DNA of 64,000 nucleotides from Fontibacterium medardense (lineage in GTDB: Bacteria; Pseudomonadota; Alphaproteobacteria; Pelagibacterales; Pelagibacteraceae): positions 744,001 to 808,000 of the forward strand of contig OZ249404.1 of NCBI GenBank assembly GCA_965235075.1, in the 5' to 3' direction. Below, piece after piece: positions 35,351-42,901 of this stretch. Numbering within the stretch: the first letter of the stretch is position 1; every line of letters begins with the position of its first letter. The notes below the pieces were generated by a model. That model was not told the DNA's origin. It saw only the letters and a list, made by a program, of their open reading frames with translations, and made no database searches. Position numbers and translations under genes: made by a program.

Positions 35351-36637
35351 TTAACTAATTCTAATTTTAATTGATTGAGAGTGAGCAAACAAACCCTCGT
35401 AATTTGCTAGGTGTATAGCTGATCTTCCTATCTTTTCAAGACCTTGTTTACTCATTTTAATAACTGAGGTTTTTTTATAAAAATCATAAACAGATAACCC
35501 TGAAGCAAACCTCGCTGATCCAGCGGTTGGTAAAACATGATTTGGTCCTGCTAAATAATCCCCTATAGCTTCTGGCGAATTTTCTCCTAAAAAAATTGAT
35601 CCAGCATTTTTTATTTGTTTTGCCAAAACTGAATTATTCTTAGTTTTAATTTCAAGATGTTCTGGTGCTATATCGTTTACAACGCTAACAACTTCTTTAA
35701 AATTTTTACAAACTATAATTGCACTATTATTATCAATTGCTTTTTTTGCTATCTGTTTTCTAGGCAAAACATCTAAAAATTTATAAATCTTACTTTTAAC
35801 CTCAAGACCAAATTTCATATTTGTCGTTACTAATATTGCTTGAGACAATTCATCATGTTCAGCTTGTGATAATAAATCTATAGCTGTTAATGTTGAACTA
35901 TTATCCTGATTTGCAACAACTGTAATTTCCGAAGGTCCTGCGACCATGTCTATACCCACTTCACCAAAAACTTCCTTTTTAGCTATGGTTACAAAAATAT
36001 TGCCTGGTCCTACAATTTTATCAACTTTAGTAACGGTGTTTGTTCCATAAGCGAAAGCGCCTATTGCTTGAGCTCCACCTATTTTATAAATCTTTTTTAC
36101 ACCACATATTTTAGCTGCATAAACAACGCCAGCATTAATTTTATTATTTGGTGTTGGCATGCATAGGGTTATATTTTTTACACCAGCAACAATTGCTGGA
36201 ACAGCGTTCATAACAACTGAGCTTGGATAACTAGCTGTTCCTCCTGGAATGTATATTCCAACTCTATTTAAGGGAGAAACTTTGTAAGCCAACTCATTTT
36301 TATATTTATCAAAATATTTATAACTCTTGATTGATTGTCTCTTATGAAAATCTTTAACTCTGTCAAATACAAGTTTGATAGAACTTTTTACTGAAGAATC
36401 TAAATTTTTTATAACTTTATTAATCTCTTTATTGCTTAAAATAATATTTTTTTGAGACACTGAGCTTCTATCAAATTTCTTTTGATAATAAACAACAGCG
36501 TTATCCCCTTTTGTTTTAACGTCCTTAAGAATTTTTTTTACAATATTAACTTTATTAGAAAAATTAGATTTTCTGTTTCGAGAAATATAATCTAAATCTT
36601 TAAAAAATCGGTTTTTATTAAATTTTATAATTTTCAT
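35351..36637 (-). CDS. hisD: Histidinol dehydrogenase
   Basis: Zinc NAD enzyme that oxidises histidinol to histidine, the last step of the pathway. 428 residues from ATG 36635-36637 (MKIIKFNKNRF); an in-frame upstream start would overlap the end of the DUF2948 gene and is rejected. Motifs: VYIPGGTASYPSSVVMNAVPA, KIGGAQAIGAFAYGT, VDKIVGPGNIFV, LLSQAEHDELSQAILVT and NDIAPEHLEI. The product acts in the same pathway as hisG, on the same strand 4 kb downstream of it, though infA and maf intervene. Confidence 0.96.
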   Translation of the reverse strand: MKIIKFNKNRFFKDLDYISRNRKSNFSNKVNIVKKILKDVKTKGDNAVVYYQKKFDRSSVSQKNIILSNKEINKVIKNLDSSVKSSIKLVFDRVKDFHKRQSIKSYKYFDKYKNELAYKVSPLNRVGIYIPGGTASYPSSVVMNAVPAIVAGVKNITLCMPTPNNKINAGVVYAAKICGVKKIYKIGGAQAIGAFAYGTNTVTKVDKIVGPGNIFVTIAKKEVFGEVGIDMVAGPSEITVVANQDNSSTLTAIDLLSQAEHDELSQAILVTTNMKFGLEVKSKIYKFLDVLPRKQIAKKAIDNNSAIIVCKNFKEVVSVVNDIAPEHLEIKTKNNSVLAKQIKNAGSIFLGENSPEAIGDYLAGPNHVLPTAGSARFASGLSVYDFYKKTSVIKMSKQGLEKIGRSAIHLANYEGLFAHSQSIKIRIS

Positions 36638-36638
36638 A

Positions 36639-37085
36639 CTAAATTTTGTGCTTTGGTTTATAACCGGTTTCCCATGTTTTTCCAAAATCTTCTAAAGAAG
36701 AATCTATTTCTTCAGCTCTAACTAATAAAATACTATCTCCAGAAAAAATTAGTTTTATATCAAAATAATTATCTTTAATCTCTGTTTTGATAGCTAGAAA
36801 CTCAAGTATCTTGGTCTTTCTTTTTGGATTAATTCCTTTTGATTTAACTTTTGAAACATTATCAAAAACAAGAGCGCTACGTATTCTTTTATTTTTTCTA
36901 AAGATTCCTTTTTCAGCGTCTTCCCACATAAAACGATTAAATACACAAATAAGTTTTTTAGTTTTCGGTAAAAATTTTATATCATTTGCAACAATTACTG
37001 AGTCTTGTAAATAAGCTGAAAAAACATGCAAATCCTGCATGTCCTCTGCCAACAGCTTTAATTTAGCAATATTTTCGTTAGTCAT
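36639..37085 (-). CDS. DUF2948 family protein
   Basis: 148-residue protein matching an alphaproteobacterial family of unknown function. Features: KLLAEDMQDLHVFSAYLQDSV, a stretch near FLPKTKKLICVFNRFMWED, and IKLIFSGDSILLVRAEEIDSSLEDFG at the end. There is no signal or membrane segment. It lies between murA (overlap 8 nt) and hisD, the same neighbourhood in which it is often found, so its job may be linked to conserved context rather than to either enzyme. Confidence 0.82.
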   Translation of the reverse strand: MTNENIAKLKLLAEDMQDLHVFSAYLQDSVIVANDIKFLPKTKKLICVFNRFMWEDAEKGIFRKNKRIRSALVFDNVSKVKSKGINPKRKTKILEFLAIKTEIKDNYFDIKLIFSGDSILLVRAEEIDSSLEDFGKTWETGYKPKHKI

Positions 37086-38340
37086 TTATTCTCCTAACAT
37101 TAGCTCCACATAAATTAAGTTTTTTTTCTAATTTACTGTAGCCTCTATCTAAATGATAAATTCTATTAATTGTTGTGGTTCCTTTTGCGGATAAAGCTGC
37201 TAACACTAAACTTACAGATGCCCTTAGATCTGTGGCCATTACTTCGGCACCATTTAAATTTTTAATTCCTTTTATTGTGGCTTTTTGTTTTTTTATTTCA
37301 ATATCAGCCCCCATTCTCATTAATTCTGAAACATGAAGAAATCTATTTTCAAATATCTCCTCATTAATTGCCGATGATCCTTTGATCTGGGTAGCTAAAG
37401 CCATAAACTGAGCCTGCATATCGGTTGGAAAACCGGGATAAGGCTTTGTAGTAATTTTAAATGGTCTTAATTGATGCTTTCTAAAAATTATAAAAGAATC
37501 TTTAAAAGTTTTAATATTAGCTCCTATTTGTCTTAGTACATTAAATATGTTTTCTAAATGATCGTTATTAACGTTTTTAATTAATAATTTGCCGTTAGTT
37601 ATTAGTGCCGCAATTGCATAAGTTGCAGCTTCTATTCTGTCTGGAATAATTCTATGTCTTGTTGGGTGCAAAAATTTTACTCCTTTTATAATAATTTTTC
37701 TTTTTGAATTATATTGTATGTCAGCACCACATTTATTTAAAAATTTTATTAAATCTACTATCTCTGGCTCAAGTGCAGCATTACTAATTTTTGTGACACC
37801 TTTGGCAAGAACAGCTGCTATAATAATACTTTCTGTTGCTCCAACCGAAATTAAGGGAAATTTAATATTAGCACCTAACAAGCCTTTGGGTGCACTAGCG
37901 TCAATATAACCGTTCTTTACATTAATTTTTGCGCCAAGTTTTTTTAATGCCTCTAAATGTAAATTCACAGGTCGTGCTCCTATAGAACAGCCTCCTGGTA
38001 AAGAAACTCTAGCTTTACCAAATTTTGCTAACAATGGAGCTAAAACCAATACTCCAGCTCTCATAGTTTTCATGATCGCATATGGGGCAAAATATTTATC
38101 TTTATTTTTTTTAGATATTTTTAATACTTCTTTGTATTCATTAAATTCGACTTCTCTTCCTAAAACCTTAATTAAATTAATTAAAGTGTAGATATCTTTA
38201 ACTTTAGGAACGTTCTCAAACTGCACTGATTCATCAAACAACAATGAAGATATAATAATCGGAAGACTTGCGTTTTTAGAGCCTGAAATAACTACTTCAC
38301 CAGAGAGTTTCTTTCCTCCCTTAATTAATAGTTTTTGCAT
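37078..38340 (-). CDS. murA: UDP-N-acetylglucosamine 1-carboxyvinyltransferase
   Basis: First committed enzyme of peptidoglycan synthesis (EPSP-synthase fold). 420 residues: MQKLLIKGGKKLSGEVVISGSKNASLPI, the active-site loop LPGGCSIGARPVNLHLEA with the fosfomycin-target Cys, VGATESIIIAAVLAKG, PGFPTDMQAQFMALAT and ATDLRASVSLVLAAL. It lies 2 nt after dcd and overlaps DUF2948 by 8 nt. Confidence 0.97.
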   Translation of the reverse strand: MQKLLIKGGKKLSGEVVISGSKNASLPIIISSLLFDESVQFENVPKVKDIYTLINLIKVLGREVEFNEYKEVLKISKKNKDKYFAPYAIMKTMRAGVLVLAPLLAKFGKARVSLPGGCSIGARPVNLHLEALKKLGAKINVKNGYIDASAPKGLLGANIKFPLISVGATESIIIAAVLAKGVTKISNAALEPEIVDLIKFLNKCGADIQYNSKRKIIIKGVKFLHPTRHRIIPDRIEAATYAIAALITNGKLLIKNVNNDHLENIFNVLRQIGANIKTFKDSFIIFRKHQLRPFKITTKPYPGFPTDMQAQFMALATQIKGSSAINEEIFENRFLHVSELMRMGADIEIKKQKATIKGIKNLNGAEVMATDLRASVSLVLAALSAKGTTTINRIYHLDRGYSKLEKKLNLCGANVRRIND

Positions 38341-38342
38341 AT

Positions 38343-38897
38343 TTAAATTTTTGGAAGAGTAACGCCTTTTTGTTTCATATATTTTCCCTTTTTATCGGCA
38401 TATGAAGTTTCTGGTTCTTGATCACCTTTTAAAAAAATAAACTGACAAGCCCCTTCGTTGGCATAAATTTTTGCAGGCAATGTTGTTGTGTTTGAAAATT
38501 CAAGAGTCACATGTCCTTCCCATTCTGGCTCTAAAGGAGTAACATTAACAATTATTCCGCATCTTGCATAAGTGCTTTTTCCAAGACAAATTACTAAAAC
38601 ATCCCTTGGAATCTTGAAATATTCAACCGTTCTAGCTAGCGCGAATGAATTAGGCGGTATTATGCAAACATCAGTTTTTCTTGTCACAAAACTATTTTTT
38701 GAAAATTTTTTAGGATCAACAAATGCTGAATCTATATTTGTAAATATCTTAAACTCATTAGAAACCCTTGCATCGTAGCCATAAGAAGAAAGTCCAAAAG
38801 AAATCTTATTTTTCCTTTGTTGTTTTTGAACAAAAGGACTTATCATTTTTTTCTCTAGGGACATTTTTTTTATCCAATGATCAGATAAAACGCTCAT
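38343..38897 (-). CDS. dcd: dCTP deaminase
   Basis: Deaminates dCTP to dUTP for thymidylate synthesis. 184 residues with the trimeric dUTPase-like fold: ISFGLSSYGYDARV, GKSTYARCGIIVNVTPLEPEWEGHVTLEFSNTT (catalytic Glu in EGHVTLEFSN) and the C-terminal tail. The ATG overlaps the TGA of a 36-residue upstream gene (ATGA). Followed by murA after 2 nt. Confidence 0.96.
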   Translation of the reverse strand: MSVLSDHWIKKMSLEKKMISPFVQKQQRKNKISFGLSSYGYDARVSNEFKIFTNIDSAFVDPKKFSKNSFVTRKTDVCIIPPNSFALARTVEYFKIPRDVLVICLGKSTYARCGIIVNVTPLEPEWEGHVTLEFSNTTTLPAKIYANEGACQFIFLKGDQEPETSYADKKGKYMKQKGVTLPKI

Positions 38898-39004
38898 GCT
38901 TTTCTTTCTTTAACTTTTTTTAAAAATTCTTTTCTTTTTTTTAAATTCTCTCTAAGGGCTTCTGAAAGACGTTCTTTTTTTAAATCTTTTTGATTATTAA
39001 TCAT
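38894..39004 (-). CDS. Small conserved-looking basic protein before dcd
   Basis: 36 residues, MINNQKDLKKERLSEALREN then LKKRKEFLKKVKERKA, starting with ATG 39002-39004 and ending in an ATGA overlap with dcd. The amphipathic, Arg/Lys-rich helix around RLSEALRENLKKRK resembles short uncharacterised alphaproteobacterial proteins. The overlap with the next start codon and the balanced coding pattern support a real gene; the function is unknown. A DNA/RNA-binding or membrane-peripheral role is only a guess. Confidence 0.6.
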   Translation of the reverse strand: MINNQKDLKKERLSEALRENLKKRKEFLKKVKERKA

Positions 39005-39020
39005 CAAAATCAAACGCGAA

Positions 39021-39212
39021 CTATTTATTTGGATTTGTTAAATCATCCAAAGTAATAGGCTTATTAATATCGTGCATCTCTTGTTCTGGTTCTTTTGCGG
39101 GTATGGTTGAGGCTCTTTTAGCTTTTTTTAAAGCAAGACGTTCTTTTCTCTTCGCTTCTTTAAGCATAGCTCTTTCTCCACGTTTAGACTTGTAATCATA
39201 ATGAATACCCAT
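39021..39212 (-). CDS. Small basic hypothetical protein
   Basis: 63 residues starting MGIHYDYKSKRGERAMLKEA, then a highly charged helix (KRKERLALKKAKRAS) and an acidic C-terminus ending TLDDLTNPNK. It has an unusually strong ribosome site for this genome: GGAGGAGG about 7 nt before the ATG. No family was recognised. It lies between csp and the mini-gene before dcd, all minus strand, and could be cotranscribed from the csp promoter. The charge split suggests a nucleic-acid or ribosome associated role, which is not demonstrated. Confidence 0.62.
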   Translation of the reverse strand: MGIHYDYKSKRGERAMLKEAKRKERLALKKAKRASTIPAKEPEQEMHDINKPITLDDLTNPNK

Positions 39213-39245
39213 GGGTGAGCCTCCTCCATCAAAAAAATCTAGATA

Positions 39246-39455
39246 TTAAACTTTTTTTAAATTTACAGCTGATGGACCTTTTTTTCCATCTTCGATATCA
39301 AATGTAAGAACATCTCCTTCGTCAAGATAATCAATTCCTGCATCTTTAACAGCTGACATATGGACAAATACGTCTTTTTGTTTGTCATCTCTCTCAATAA
39401 AACCGTAGCCTTTGCTACCGTTAAACCACTTTACTTTACCTTTTATGCTACTCAT
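39246..39455 (-). CDS. Cold-shock protein (CspA family)
   Basis: 69-residue single cold-shock domain RNA/DNA-binding protein. Start ATG 39453-39455 gives MSSIKGKVKWFNGSKGYGFIE, the canonical N-terminus; an in-frame TTG 12 codons earlier is rejected. RNP1 (KGYGFIE) and RNP2 (VFVHMS) are intact, and the end GPSAVNLKKV is standard. A 5' untranslated region of about 60 nt follows the predicted promoter, which could carry temperature-sensitive structure. Confidence 0.95.
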   Translation of the reverse strand: MSSIKGKVKWFNGSKGYGFIERDDKQKDVFVHMSAVKDAGIDYLDEGDVLTFDIEDGKKGPSAVNLKKV

Positions 39456-39524
39456 CTTACGTTTATTTACTTTCGTTATTATGTTGTTCAATTTGAATAC
39501 TATTACTCAAAGTGAGACTTGTGT

Positions 39525-39551
39525 TTAATAGGTATAATAGCCAGTTGTCAA
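39525..39551 (-). promoter_or_regulatory. Candidate promoter of csp
   Basis: Perfect -35 TTGACA (39546-39551) with TATTAA (39525-39530) 15 nt downstream; ATTAAA or TTAAAC at 16-17 nt spacing are alternatives. About 70 nt upstream of the csp start. This is the only perfect TTGACA noticed in the intergenic regions. Confidence 0.45.
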
Positions 39552-39657
39552 GATTGCTAACGTATAGCTTGTAATTTTATTGTTTTTAATGGCTAATTAT
39601 TTAGTTTTAAATGTTTATTTACAAACAACTATAAATTACAAATTTCAAATTCAAAAT

Positions 39658-39733
39658 GCCCACATAGCTTAGTTGGTAGAGCACTTCCATGGTAAGGAAG
39701 AGGTGGCCAGTTCGATTCCGGCTGTGGGCACCA
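39658..39733 (+). tRNA. tRNA-Thr (GGT)
   Basis: 76-nt cloverleaf: acceptor GCCCACA/TGTGGGC, anticodon arm CTTCC-ATGGTAA-GGAAG (anticodon GGT), T-loop TTCGATT and encoded CCA. The T-stem GCCAG/CCGGC has an A-C mismatch at the 52:62 pair. Other pairs are sound, so it is probably functional. It lies between csp and aceE. Confidence 0.93.
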
Positions 39734-39823
39734 AAATTTTAAAGTTCATAATGTCATTTTAACCTAATATTTAAGCCAAACTTTTAATGGTTTTATAAAA
39801 AATATTTAAATATAATAAACTCT

Positions 39824-42800
39824 ATGAATTTAGAAATTAAGGTTCCTGACATAGGGGATTTTAAGAATGTTGAAATCATAGAAGTATTAATAAAAGAAGG
39901 TGATCAAATTAAGAAAAATGATCCTATACTTACATTAGAAAGTGATAAATCAAGCGTAGAGGTTCCTTCTCCTTTTGATGGTAAAATTTCAAGTGTAAAA
40001 GTTAAAGTTGGGGACAAAGTCTCAAAAGGATCATTAATAGCTACCTTAAACGGTGAAGGTTCTTCAAAAGTAGCGGATAACAAATCTATACTTCCGGAAA
40101 CAGAAAAGATCATTCAAGAAGCTGAGAAAGTTTTAGAAAAGACAGATCACAATAAAAAAATTATAAAAGAAGAGCCTAAACAAAATTTTGAAACAAAAGT
40201 TGAATACAAAAAATTTACAAACTATTCCTCTGATCAAGACAGTATTGGTGATGTAGATCCTCAAGAGACTATAGAATGGATTGAATCGTTAAATGGCGTT
40301 GTTGAAAGAGATGGACCAAAAAGAGCTAATTATCTTTTAGGTAAATTAATAAATCAAGCTTACATCTCTGGTTCTAATTTACCTTACAATCAAAAAACAC
40401 CTTATATAAATACAATACCGAGGGAGATGGAAACTAAATCTCCTGGAGATCAAGTTTTAGAGAACAAAATAAGATCTTTAATTAGATGGAACGCTGCATG
40501 TATGGTTGTGCGTGCTAATAAAAAACTTCCAGAGCTTGGAGGGCATATTGCAACTTTTGCTTCTGCAGCAACTTTATACGATGTTGGTTTTAATCATTTT
40601 TGGAAAGCCCAAAATGAAAAAAATCTAGGAGACTTAATTTATTTTCAAGGTCACTGCGCTCCTGGTATTTATGCAAGATCTTTTCTTGAAGGAAGAATAA
40701 CTACAAAACAATTAGAAAATTTTAGACAAGAAGTTGGTGGTGGAGGATTATCTTCATATCCTCATCCATGGTTAATGCCAAACTACTGGCAATTTCCAAC
40801 AGTATCAATGGGTCTTGGCCCTATCATGGCAATTTATCAGGCAAGATTTATGAAATATTTACAAAACAGATCTTTAATAGAAGATCAAAATAGAAAAGTT
40901 TGGGTTTTTTTAGGTGATGGAGAAATGGACGAGCCTGAATCAACGGGCGCCATTAGTTTAGCAGCAAGAGAAAAGTTAGATAACTTAGTATTTGTAATCA
41001 ATTGCAACCTTCAAAGATTAGATGGCCCTGTAAGAGGTAATGGAAAAATAATTCAAGAAATGGAAGGTTTATTTAGAGGAGCAGGCTGGAATGTAATTAA
41101 AGTTATTTGGGGATCTTATTGGGACCCTCTTCTTGCAAAAGATAAGACAGGTCTATTATTAAAAAGAATGGAAGAGTGCGTTGATGGTGAATACCAAGCA
41201 TTCAAAGCGAAAGGTGGAGCTTATGTTAGAAGTCATTTCTTTGGAAAATATCCAGAATTAAGAGAATTAGTTTCAAATATGACCGATGAGGATATATGGA
41301 AACTTAATAGAGGAGGTCATGATCCTCATAAAGTATATGCCGCATATCATGCTGCTCAAAATCACAAAGGATCTCCAACGGTAATTTTAGCAAAAACTAT
41401 CAAAGGTTATGGAATGGGTAAGAGTGGGGAAAGTATTAATACAACTCATCAACAAAAAAAACTGGATGTGAATGATATGTATTATTTTAGAGATCGATTT
41501 AATATTCCAATTACAGATAAGCAAGTTGAAGACTTAGAGTTTTATAAACCTGATGAAAAATCAGAAGAAATTCAATACATCAAAGAAAGAAGAAAACAAC
41601 TTGGTGGTTTTATTCCAACAAGAAGAACTAAGACTAAAGCTTTAAAAACCCCAACTGCTGAAATTTTTGAATCATCTTATTTAGATTCTGGCGATAGAGA
41701 ACTGTCAACGACTATGGCTCTGGTTAGTATGCTTACTAAAATGTTAAGAGACAAAGAATATTCTTCAAGATTAGTTCCAATAATTCCAGATGAAGCAAGA
41801 ACTTTTGGAATGGAAGGATTTTTCCAAAAAATTGGAATTTATGCTCATGAAGGTCAAAAATATGAACCTGTAGATTCGGAGCAGTTAAGTTCTTATCGCG
41901 AAGATAAAAGCGGACAAGTATTAGAGGAAGGAATTACAGAAGCTGGCGCCATGTCTTCCTGGATAGCTGCTGGAACGTCTTATTCAAATCACAATATTGA
42001 AATGATTCCGATCTATCTTTTTTATTCAATGTTTGGTTTTCAAAGAATTGGTGACTTTGCTTGGGCAGCTGGCGATGCTCAGTGTAGAGGTTTTTTAATT
42101 GGAGCAACTTCAGGAAGGACCACCCTTGCAGGCGAAGGATTGCAGCACCAAGATGGTCATAGCTTAGTATTGGCTTCTACTATTCCAAACTGCGTAACTT
42201 ATGATCCAACTTTTTCTTATGAATTGGCAGTAATATTCGAAGACGGATTGAAAAGAATGCATGAAAAACAAGAAAATGTTTTTTATTACATAACGACTTT
42301 GAATGAAAATTATAAACATCCTGCAATGCCTAAGGGCGTAAAAAAGGAAGACATCTTAAAAGGTATGTATTTATTTAAAGAGATCAATAATAAAGGGAAA
42401 ACTAAAGTTCAGTTGCTTGGATCTGGAGCAATATTAAATGAAGTAATTAAAGCAGCGGAGATATTAAGTTCTGATTTTGGAATTGATTCTGATATCTGGA
42501 GCGTTACAAGCTTTAACGAATTAAGAAAAGATGCAATAGAAATTGAAAGAAAAAATTTATTAAACCCAGATAAAAAACCAGAAAAAACTTACATAGAAAA
42601 ATGTTTTGAAAAAAGAACAGGCCCCTTTATAGCAGCAACGGATTATATCAGAACGTTATCTGAGGGAATTAGAAACTATATTCCTGGTACATATGTAACT
42701 TTGGGAACGGATGGATTTGGAAGAAGCGATACTAGAAAAAATTTAAGAAAGTTTTTTGAAGTTAATAAAGAATTTATTGTATATTCTACATTAAGCACTT

Positions 42801-42895
42801 TAGTAAAAGAGCAAAAAATTGCATCAAAAGTAGCTACTGATGCGATGAAAAAATATAATATTGATCCAAAAAAACCTATTCCAACAAAACTATAG
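39824..42895 (+). CDS. aceE: Pyruvate dehydrogenase E1, homodimeric, with N-terminal lipoyl domain
   Basis: Thiamine-diphosphate E1 of the pyruvate dehydrogenase complex; decarboxylates pyruvate and acetylates the lipoyl group of E2. 1023 residues, longer than the usual ~890. Residues 1-75 form a lipoyl domain (VPDIGDFKNVEIIEVLIKE, lysine in LESDKSSVEVPSP, Lys42), a linker rich in Glu/Lys runs to about 130, then the AceE core with WNAACMVVRANKKLPELGGH, the thiamine motif GDGEMDEPES starting near residue 364 and ending in VINCNLQRLDG, and ATSGRTTLAGEGLQHQDGHS. The lipoyl part closely matches that of aceF, 6 nt downstream. Confidence 0.93.
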   Translation: MNLEIKVPDIGDFKNVEIIEVLIKEGDQIKKNDPILTLESDKSSVEVPSPFDGKISSVKVKVGDKVSKGSLIATLNGEGSSKVADNKSILPETEKIIQEAEKVLEKTDHNKKIIKEEPKQNFETKVEYKKFTNYSSDQDSIGDVDPQETIEWIESLNGVVERDGPKRANYLLGKLINQAYISGSNLPYNQKTPYINTIPREMETKSPGDQVLENKIRSLIRWNAACMVVRANKKLPELGGHIATFASAATLYDVGFNHFWKAQNEKNLGDLIYFQGHCAPGIYARSFLEGRITTKQLENFRQEVGGGGLSSYPHPWLMPNYWQFPTVSMGLGPIMAIYQARFMKYLQNRSLIEDQNRKVWVFLGDGEMDEPESTGAISLAAREKLDNLVFVINCNLQRLDGPVRGNGKIIQEMEGLFRGAGWNVIKVIWGSYWDPLLAKDKTGLLLKRMEECVDGEYQAFKAKGGAYVRSHFFGKYPELRELVSNMTDEDIWKLNRGGHDPHKVYAAYHAAQNHKGSPTVILAKTIKGYGMGKSGESINTTHQQKKLDVNDMYYFRDRFNIPITDKQVEDLEFYKPDEKSEEIQYIKERRKQLGGFIPTRRTKTKALKTPTAEIFESSYLDSGDRELSTTMALVSMLTKMLRDKEYSSRLVPIIPDEARTFGMEGFFQKIGIYAHEGQKYEPVDSEQLSSYREDKSGQVLEEGITEAGAMSSWIAAGTSYSNHNIEMIPIYLFYSMFGFQRIGDFAWAAGDAQCRGFLIGATSGRTTLAGEGLQHQDGHSLVLASTIPNCVTYDPTFSYELAVIFEDGLKRMHEKQENVFYYITTLNENYKHPAMPKGVKKEDILKGMYLFKEINNKGKTKVQLLGSGAILNEVIKAAEILSSDFGIDSDIWSVTSFNELRKDAIEIERKNLLNPDKKPEKTYIEKCFEKRTGPFIAATDYIRTLSEGIRNYIPGTYVTLGTDGFGRSDTRKNLRKFFEVNKEFIVYSTLSTLVKEQKIASKVATDAMKKYNIDPKKPIPTKL
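39839..40012 (+). repeat. Lipoyl-domain repeat, E1 copy
   Basis: Coding repeat shared with positions 42923-43096 in aceF. Encoded peptides agree over FKNVEIIEVLIKE, IKKND, LESDKSSVEVPS and VKVGDK, much closer than two lipoyl domains usually are. It implies duplication or gene conversion between neighbouring genes. Confidence 0.8.
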
Positions 42896-42901
42896 TTTAA
42901 A

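Noticed and set aside
36638..36685. 16-residue N-terminal extension of hisD
   Set aside because: It overlaps the end of the DUF2948 gene; the ATG at 36637 follows that stop cleanly and gives the standard HisD start.
39456..39491. 12-residue N-terminal extension of the cold-shock protein
   Set aside because: It needs a TTG start and does not match the family; the ATG at 39455 gives the canonical N-terminus.
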